A stretch of 10,436 bases of DNA from DASVEE01 sp036399695 (GTDB taxonomy: Bacteria; Acidobacteriota; Thermoanaerobaculia; Gp7-AA8): positions 1-10,436 of the forward strand of contig DASWMP010000307.1 in NCBI GenBank assembly GCA_036399695.1, written 5' to 3'. Within the stretch, counting starts at the first letter, position 1; the number at the start of each line of letters is the position of its first letter. Shown here one piece after another: positions 6,801 to 10,436 of the stretch. The position numbers and the translations under genes were made by a program. The notes under the pieces were generated by a model. That model searched no databases, was not told the origin of the DNA, and saw only the letters and a list, made by a program, of their open reading frames with translations.

Positions 6801-8333
6801 ATGGATCAGGAAACGACTTCGCTCTGGCTCGCTACCACTGTGCCGCCGCGCTACGAGCCGCTGCGGCACGACCTTCATGTCGACGTTGCCATCATTGGTG
6901 GAGGCATCGCCGGGCTCACGGCGGCCGTCCTCCTGAAGGAGCGGGGACGGAAGGTCGCGGTCCTCGAGAGGCAGCACGTCGGCGGCGGGGAGACGGGCAA
7001 TACGACGGCGCACATCACCGAGGCCGTCGATGCCCGCTACCACTTCCTGAAGCGGAACTTCGACCTCGACGCCGCCAAGACGATGGCCGAGGCCAGCCGC
7101 GCCGCCATCGAGCGCATCGCCACGAACGTCGAGCGGTTCGGCATCGAGTGCCGCTTCCGCCGCGTCCCCGGCTACCTCTACACGGAGAAGCGTAAATACG
7201 TGGCGGAGCTGAAGAACGAAGCCGTGAGTGCGAAGGACGCCGGCTGCGATGCTCGCTGGGTCACGGACGTGCCGCTGCCTTTCCCCACCCGCGGCGCGGT
7301 GCTGTTCGAGAACCAGGCGCAGTTCCACCCCATGTCCTACCTCTCCGGCCTCGCCGCACGCGTGCCGGGGGACGGCAGCTACATCTTCGAGCAGACGCAG
7401 GCCACTGCCGTCACCGAAGGGGAGCCCTGTGTCGTCGAGACGCCCCACGGGCGGATTACCGCTGATTCAGTCTTCATGGCCACGAACGTTCCGATCGCCG
7501 GCTTCCAGACCGTGCACACGAAGAACGCCCCGTACCGCACGTACGCCATGGCGTTCCACATGACCGGGCCGCATCCCGATGGACTCTTCTGGGACACCGC
7601 CGATCCGTATCACTACACCCGCTGGCAGGAGACCGACCAGGGGGACTACATGATCGTCGGCGGCGAGGACCACAAGGTGGGCCACGAGGAGGACACTGAA
7701 GCGTGCTTCGCGCGTTTGCAGCAGTACACGCTCGAGCAGTTCGGCGCGCACCCGCTGCGCTACCGCTGGTCGGGGCAGGTCATTGAGCCGCACGACGGCG
7801 TCCCCTTCATCGGCGGCCATGGAAAGCTCTACATCTCCACCGGTTACGCGGGGCAGGGCATGACCCTCGGCACCGTCGGCGGGATGCTGGTGACGGACCT
7901 CATCACCGGCGTCGAGAACCCCTGGGCGAAGCTGTTCGACCCGATGCGCATCCACCTGCGCGGCGCGACCGTCGATTACGTCAAACAAAACGCCGAGTTC
8001 CCGGCGCGTTTGCTGCGCGACCGGCTGACCTCGGGCAACGTCGAGACCGACGATACCTTCGACGTGAAATCGGGCGAAGGAAAGATCGTGAAAGTCGGCG
8101 GTCGGAAGCTGGCGGTCTACCGCGACGAAGCCGGAGCCCTCACGGCCTGCTCCACCGTCTGCACGCATATGAAGTGCGACGTCTCCTGGAACGCCGCCGA
8201 GAAGAGCTGGGACTGCCCCTGCCACGGCTCCCGCTTCCGCCCCGACGGCGCGGTGCTGAACGGTCCGGCCAAGGAACCGCTGGAGAAGGTGGCGCTGGAG
8301 GACGTGGCCGGCGGAGAACGACAGGACCAATAG
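6801..8333 (+). CDS. FAD-dependent oxidoreductase (DAO fold) with C-terminal Rieske [2Fe-2S] domain
   Basis: The 510-residue product begins at ATG 6801, chosen because TTSLWLAT at residues 5-12 matches the usual start of this family. TTG 6780 is possible. No Shine-Dalgarno precedes either. Residues ~28-57 form the Rossmann FAD motif VAIIGGGIAGLTAA (GGGIAG 33-38), ending in ER (56-57). GGGETGNTTAHITE (61-74) is the DAO flavin-binding segment. The oxidoreductase domain closes near 385 with ISTGYAGQGMTLG. The Rieske domain (~415-502) has C454-T-H456 and C472-P-C-H475 as the cluster ligands, 15 residues apart. C459 and C474 match the disulfide pair of high-potential bc1/b6f-type Rieske proteins, and GS after H475 is also retained. 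The protein probably oxidises an amine or amino-acid-like substrate at FAD and passes electrons to the Rieske centre. The substrate is unknown. There is no signal peptide or TAT motif, so it is likely cytoplasmic. The last codons and stop lie in an inverted repeat. Confidence 0.9.
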   Translation: MDQETTSLWLATTVPPRYEPLRHDLHVDVAIIGGGIAGLTAAVLLKERGRKVAVLERQHVGGGETGNTTAHITEAVDARYHFLKRNFDLDAAKTMAEASRAAIERIATNVERFGIECRFRRVPGYLYTEKRKYVAELKNEAVSAKDAGCDARWVTDVPLPFPTRGAVLFENQAQFHPMSYLSGLAARVPGDGSYIFEQTQATAVTEGEPCVVETPHGRITADSVFMATNVPIAGFQTVHTKNAPYRTYAMAFHMTGPHPDGLFWDTADPYHYTRWQETDQGDYMIVGGEDHKVGHEEDTEACFARLQQYTLEQFGAHPLRYRWSGQVIEPHDGVPFIGGHGKLYISTGYAGQGMTLGTVGGMLVTDLITGVENPWAKLFDPMRIHLRGATVDYVKQNAEFPARLLRDRLTSGNVETDDTFDVKSGEGKIVKVGGRKLAVYRDEAGALTACSTVCTHMKCDVSWNAAEKSWDCPCHGSRFRPDGAVLNGPAKEPLEKVALEDVAGGERQDQ

Positions 8334-8404
8334 GACAGATGGGACCTATAGGACCTATGGCTTCGCTCAGCGGAGCCCCATAGGTCTCATCTGCCTATTG
8401 GTCC
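8324..8404. repeat. Imperfect inverted repeat overlapping the Rieske gene stop
   Basis: The left arm starts GGACCAATAGG at 8324 and the right arm ends CCTATTGGTCC at 8404. Inside these, CAGATGGGACCTAT pairs with ATAGGTCTCATCTG. A direct GGACCTATAGGACCTATGG repeat in the left arm leaves extra bases. The centre GGCTTCGCTCAGCGGAGCC is a quasi-palindrome. The stop codon TAG (8331-8333) is within the left arm. It can act as a hairpin terminator in either direction, but it looks like a member of a dispersed intergenic repeat family. Confidence 0.75.
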
Positions 8405-8426
8405 CATTGAAGCGCCGTCCAAGAGG

Positions 8427-8450
8427 GCGCGCCAGGAAGAAGCGGCGCGC
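8427..8450 (-). terminator. Hairpin downstream of tRNA-Ser(GCU)
   Basis: GCGCGCC (8427-8433) and GGCGCGC (8444-8450) form a perfect 7-bp stem around a ten-base loop, about 40 bases past the tRNA 3' end. CCTCTT follows on the - strand, so the T content is modest. It could also be a processing or spacer structure. Confidence 0.4.
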
Positions 8451-8488
8451 AGCCGGCTATGCCAACCAGCGCAGGCGGCGGGGCCACC

Positions 8489-8581
8489 TGGCGGAGAGAG
8501 AGGGATTCGAACCCTCGGTAGAGGTTTACCCCCTACGACGGTTTAGCAAACCGTTGGTTTAAGCCACTCACCCATCTCTCC
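8489..8581 (-). tRNA. tRNA-Ser (anticodon GCU), CCA encoded
   Basis: Read on the - strand, the acceptor arm GGAGAGA (8581-8575) pairs with TCTCTCC (8499-8493). Discriminator G (8492) and CCA (8491-8489) follow. The anticodon stem ACGGT/ACCGT encloses the loop TTGCTAA, placing anticodon GCT at 8547-8545. A long variable arm and GGTTCGAATCC T-loop complete a class II serine tRNA of 93 nt. It decodes AGC/AGU. A second tRNA-Ser lies 153 bp upstream, with a possible promoter and terminator between them, so it may be transcribed separately. Confidence 0.95.
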
Positions 8582-8610
8582 AGACGAAACGCGGTGTGGC
8601 AGGAAGTGCG

Positions 8611-8639
8611 ATAGTAAAGGGTTTAGCCCCTCACCGCAA
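8611..8639 (-). promoter_or_regulatory. Possible sigma-70-type promoter for tRNA-Ser(GCU)
   Basis: On the - strand TTGCGG (8639-8634) and TACTAT (8616-8611) are separated by 17 bases. This puts a start site about 20 bases before the tRNA. The -10 matches four of six consensus bases and the -35 three of six. The location between two tRNA genes supports it. Confidence 0.4.
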
Positions 8640-8649
8640 TTCCCCTGTT

Positions 8650-8700
8650 GAAAAGAAAGGTGAGGCCGAGGCAATCGCGCGTCGATCGGTAGGCTCGGCC
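8650..8700 (-). terminator. Intrinsic terminator candidate after tRNA-Ser(UGA)
   Basis: On the - strand GGCCGAG (8700-8694) pairs with CTCGGCC (8670-8664), and the pairing extends by two bases with one mismatch. TCACCTTTCTTTTC follows. The stem plus T-rich run, about 35 bases past the tRNA 3' end, is the best intrinsic terminator between the two tRNAs. Confidence 0.5.
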
Positions 8701-8734
8701 GAGGCTTGGCCAACCAGCGAAGGGCCGTGCCGCC

Positions 8735-8824
8735 TGGCGGAGGAGGTGGGATTCGAACCCACGGTACGGTTTCCCGTACGGCGGTTTTCAAGACCGCTGC
8801 CTTAAACCACTCGACCACTCCTCC
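8735..8824 (-). tRNA. tRNA-Ser (anticodon UGA), CCA encoded
   Basis: On the - strand the acceptor arm GGAGGAG (8824-8818) pairs with CTCCTCC (8745-8739). Discriminator G and CCA follow at 8738-8735. The anticodon stem GCGGT/ACCGC encloses CTTGAAA, placing anticodon TGA at 8790-8788. A long variable arm containing GTACGG/CCGTAC and a GGTTCGAATCC T-loop confirm a class II serine tRNA. It reads UCA and, by wobble, other UCN codons. A possible -10 (TAAACT, 8854-8849) lies about 24 bases upstream with only a weak -35. The sequence before its 3' flank shares GCCAACCAGCG with the other tRNA-Ser. Confidence 0.95.
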
Positions 8825-8892
8825 GGGATGCGGCGCGAAAGGAACAGCAGTTTACCGGAGAAGATTGCGGCTGCGCAGCCTCTCCGAGTCAG

Positions 8893-10131
8893 CTAGGGCA
8901 GCAGATTCACGTCGAGGGTGATCTTCAAGCGCAGGCGGCGGTGCTGGCGGATCTCATCCAGCGACAGATTCAGCGGAATCGTCACTTCCTTCACCAGGCT
9001 CTCGGTCGTCGGGCGGCGCTCCGGTTGCGGCGGCTGCTGCGGGGCTGGCGTCGGCGGCGTCGCCACCGCGGTCGTGCTGTTGCGGGAGTCGAGCGTCGGC
9101 AACGAATCGAGGATCCCCTGCGGCAGCGGGATCTCGATCGACGTCATCGGCACTTCCGTCACGTCGAACGCCAGCGGCTGCGCGGCAGGTGACGGCGCCG
9201 GCGCGGGGCTGCTGAAGTAGTCGCTCACGTCCTCGAACGGATTCGAGAGCGGCGGCAGCGGCGCGGCGATCGTGTGCGTCGAGGCGACCAGCTCCGTTGC
9301 CACGAGCGGGATCGTCTCGTCGGCCGATTCATCGAGCTCGAACTCCGGCTCACCCTGCGGCGCGTGCGCTGCCGCAGCGACAGAGGCTGCAGCCGGCACC
9401 GGCGCCGCGGCTCGCGCGGGTGCGGACGGCGGGGCCACGACCGGGTCGTCGTCCGTATCGTCCCAGAGCGACTCCGTCTGCTTGTCGGCCGACGGTGCGT
9501 TGAGGATCTGGATCTCCCGCTCGAGGGGCTCCGAGCCTTCGAGGCCGTACTTTTTCACGAGGTGCGCGAGCACGAGCTGCGTGATGCCCTTCAGCGTCTC
9601 CTCGACGCCGAGGCCGGACGTGGCCACCGACTCGTGATGCGGCGCGTTGAGCTTGTTCAGCTCCTTCTCGATCTCGGCGACCGGCAGCGCGTTCGGCAGG
9701 TCGCGTTTGTTGTACTGGATGACGATCGGCATCTCGCGGAGGCGGATGCCCTGGCGTTTCAGGTTGTCCTCGAGGTTCTGCAGCGACTCGAGGTTTGCAT
9801 CGAGCGCAAAATCCTGCGAATCGGCCACGAACACCACGCCGTCCGCACCCTTGAGCACGAGCTGCCGCGTCGAGTTGTAGTAGACCTGCCCCGGCACCGT
9901 GTAGAGCTGCAGCTTCGTCCGCATTCCTCGGATTTTGCCGAGGTCCAGGGGGAGGAAGTCGAAGAACAGCGTGCGATCCGTCTTCGTCGCCAGCGAGAGC
10001 ATCTTGCTCTTGTTGTTCGAAGGCAGCGAATCGTAGACGAACTGCAGATTCGTCGTCTTTCCGCAAAGGCCCGGCCCGTAGTAGACGATCTTCGCGGTGA
10101 TCTCTTTCGTGGCGTAGTTGAACAGGACCAT
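8893..10131 (-). CDS. MglA-like small GTPase with long C-terminal extension
   Basis: The 412-residue product begins at the ATG at 10131 (MVLFNYATKEITAKIVYYGP), the usual start of this family. The frame stays open upstream only by reading through the palindromes. The GTPase domain fills 1-195. The P-loop is GPGLCGKTT (19-27), the G3 region is TVPGQ (78-82) in place of DxxGQ as is normal for MglA, and G4 is NKRD (141-144). G5 is ATSGLGV (170-176). MglA family proteins control cell polarity and motility in Myxococcus and occur widely with unknown roles in other phyla. Residues ~200-375 are Ala/Pro/Glu/Asp-rich and probably disordered. The last ~37 residues (376-412, with EVTIPLNLSLDEI and RLRLKITLDVNLLP) look folded and may be a docking or regulatory element. 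No MglB/roadblock GAP gene is adjacent within the window. No Shine-Dalgarno is visible; a small hairpin (10140-10155) precedes the start. Confidence 0.9.
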   Translation of the reverse strand: MVLFNYATKEITAKIVYYGPGLCGKTTNLQFVYDSLPSNNKSKMLSLATKTDRTLFFDFLPLDLGKIRGMRTKLQLYTVPGQVYYNSTRQLVLKGADGVVFVADSQDFALDANLESLQNLEDNLKRQGIRLREMPIVIQYNKRDLPNALPVAEIEKELNKLNAPHHESVATSGLGVEETLKGITQLVLAHLVKKYGLEGSEPLEREIQILNAPSADKQTESLWDDTDDDPVVAPPSAPARAAAPVPAAASVAAAAHAPQGEPEFELDESADETIPLVATELVASTHTIAAPLPPLSNPFEDVSDYFSSPAPAPSPAAQPLAFDVTEVPMTSIEIPLPQGILDSLPTLDSRNSTTAVATPPTPAPQQPPQPERRPTTESLVKEVTIPLNLSLDEIRQHRRLRLKITLDVNLLP

Positions 10132-10139
10132 GGTCGTTA

Positions 10140-10155
10140 GTGCTGAGGTTAGCAC
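10140..10155 (-). promoter_or_regulatory. Small hairpin in the GTPase leader
   Basis: GTGCT (10140-10144) and AGCAC (10151-10155) form a five-base-pair stem with a six-base loop. It sits eight bases before the GTPase ATG, where a Shine-Dalgarno would be expected. Its significance is uncertain. Confidence 0.3.
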
Positions 10156-10163
10156 AAGGATGA

Positions 10164-10296
10164 GGGCTCGGGGCCCGGGGCCCTGGGCCCAGTTGGGTCT
10201 CGGACGCGAGGTCTGGGGGGCGCGGCTGGCGGATCGTGAGTTGACGTCCCCCGGGACCTTGCGTCTCTGCCCCACTGAGGCCGGGCCCTGAGCCCC
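10164..10296. repeat. GC-rich imperfect inverted repeat, about 130 bp
   Basis: The left arm (10164-10222) runs GGGCTCGGGGCCCGG ... GACGCGAGGTC ... GGGGGGCG. The right arm (10245-10296) is its imperfect complement, containing GACCTTGCGTC and CCGGGCCCTGAGCCCC. An insertion of about eight bases (more GGGCCC) sits in the left arm. About three quarters of paired positions match by eye. The turn is at about 10223-10244. No protein gene lies here. It would form a very stable structure in the GTPase gene's 5' leader if transcription starts upstream of it. Confidence 0.7.
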
Positions 10297-10313
10297 AATG
10301 GCGTTGACTTTAG

Positions 10314-10418
10314 ATGTGGGACAGACACTCTTGTCTGTCCCGTGCACCCGAACGGCCGCTTGTCTGGAGGAATGGACCTCGGGGGTGGGCCGGACAGACA
10401 GGAGTGTCTGTCCCACAT
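10314..10418. repeat. REPIN-like double palindrome (GGACAGACA/TGTCTGTCC)
   Basis: The two 27-base arms (10314-10340 and 10392-10418) are inverted copies with one difference, separated by 51 bases. Each arm contains its own hairpin: GGACAGACA, four bases (CTCT or GGAG), then TGTCTGTCC, preceded or followed by ATGTGG/CCACAT. Two REP-type hairpins in inverted orientation is the definition of a REPIN. Translated on the - strand it gives HVGQTLLSV and GTDKSVCPT, the pseudo-peptides often annotated in repeat-rich genomes. Confidence 0.8.
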
Positions 10419-10436
10419 GAGGCAAACCTCTAAGTC

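Noticed and set aside
8543..8818. 91-codon open frame containing MVEWFKAAVLKTAV across the tRNA genes
   Set aside because: It reads through tRNA-Ser(UGA) and into the other tRNA. This is a well-known false ORF made from serine tRNA sequence.
8869..8880. GGCTGCGCAGCC palindrome after the GTPase stop, considered as its terminator
   Set aside because: It is only a 12-base palindrome with too small a loop and no T run. It may contribute to termination but cannot be called.
10132..10425. N-terminal extension of the GTPase beginning MPHVGQTLLSV
   Set aside because: The extra residues translate the palindromic repeats. The family start MVLFNYATKEI is at 10131.

Overview
This is a 10.4 kb piece of a high-GC bacterial chromosome. 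The gene set suggests an Acidobacteriota-type genome, possibly a soil or environmental lineage. It includes an MglA-type GTPase with a long C-terminal tail, a fused FAD/Fe-S dehydrogenase, a KGG stress protein, a HEAT-repeat protein end, and intergenic palindromes whose translation reads like the 'GQTLLSV...TDKSVCPT' pseudo-peptides common in such genomes. The phylum is an inference from gene style; no rRNA or marker gene is present.

Layout, left to right. (1) Positions 1-140 hold the end of a HEAT-repeat protein, followed by a terminator-like hairpin. (2) Positions 395-2715 hold a two-gene unit on the + strand. The first gene encodes a protein with two related ~80-residue domains joined by a ~290-residue Ser/Lys/Ala/Gly tail built mostly of 14-residue (42-bp) repeats. 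The second, overlapping by GTGA, encodes a purple-acid-phosphatase-like lipoprotein. (3) Positions 2787-6139 hold a second + strand pair. A 977-residue FAD-linked oxidase fused to an Fe-S/CCG-domain module overlaps by ATGA a four-helix DUF2231-type membrane protein. (4) A convergent KGG-repeat stress protein lies on the - strand (6180-6626). It is divergent from a FAD-dependent oxidoreductase with a C-terminal Rieske domain (6801-8333, +). (5) Positions 8324-8881 hold an inverted repeat that overlaps the Rieske gene's stop codon, then two tandem tRNA-Ser genes on the - strand (GCU and UGA anticodons, both with encoded CCA). (6) Positions 8893-10131 (-) encode an MglA-like GTPase with a ~200-residue extension. 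(7) The last 300 bases are gene-free and consist almost entirely of two palindromic structures: a GC-rich imperfect hairpin of ~130 bp, and a REPIN-like double palindrome.

Themes. The overlapping + strand pairs are probably translationally coupled. Two of the genes are multi-centre redox proteins (flavin plus Fe-S), and one of these is coupled to a membrane protein. No defence system, CRISPR array, prophage or transposase is visible. The least explained items are the two-domain Ser/Lys repeat protein and the three different palindromic repeat families crowded around the tRNA/GTPase segment.
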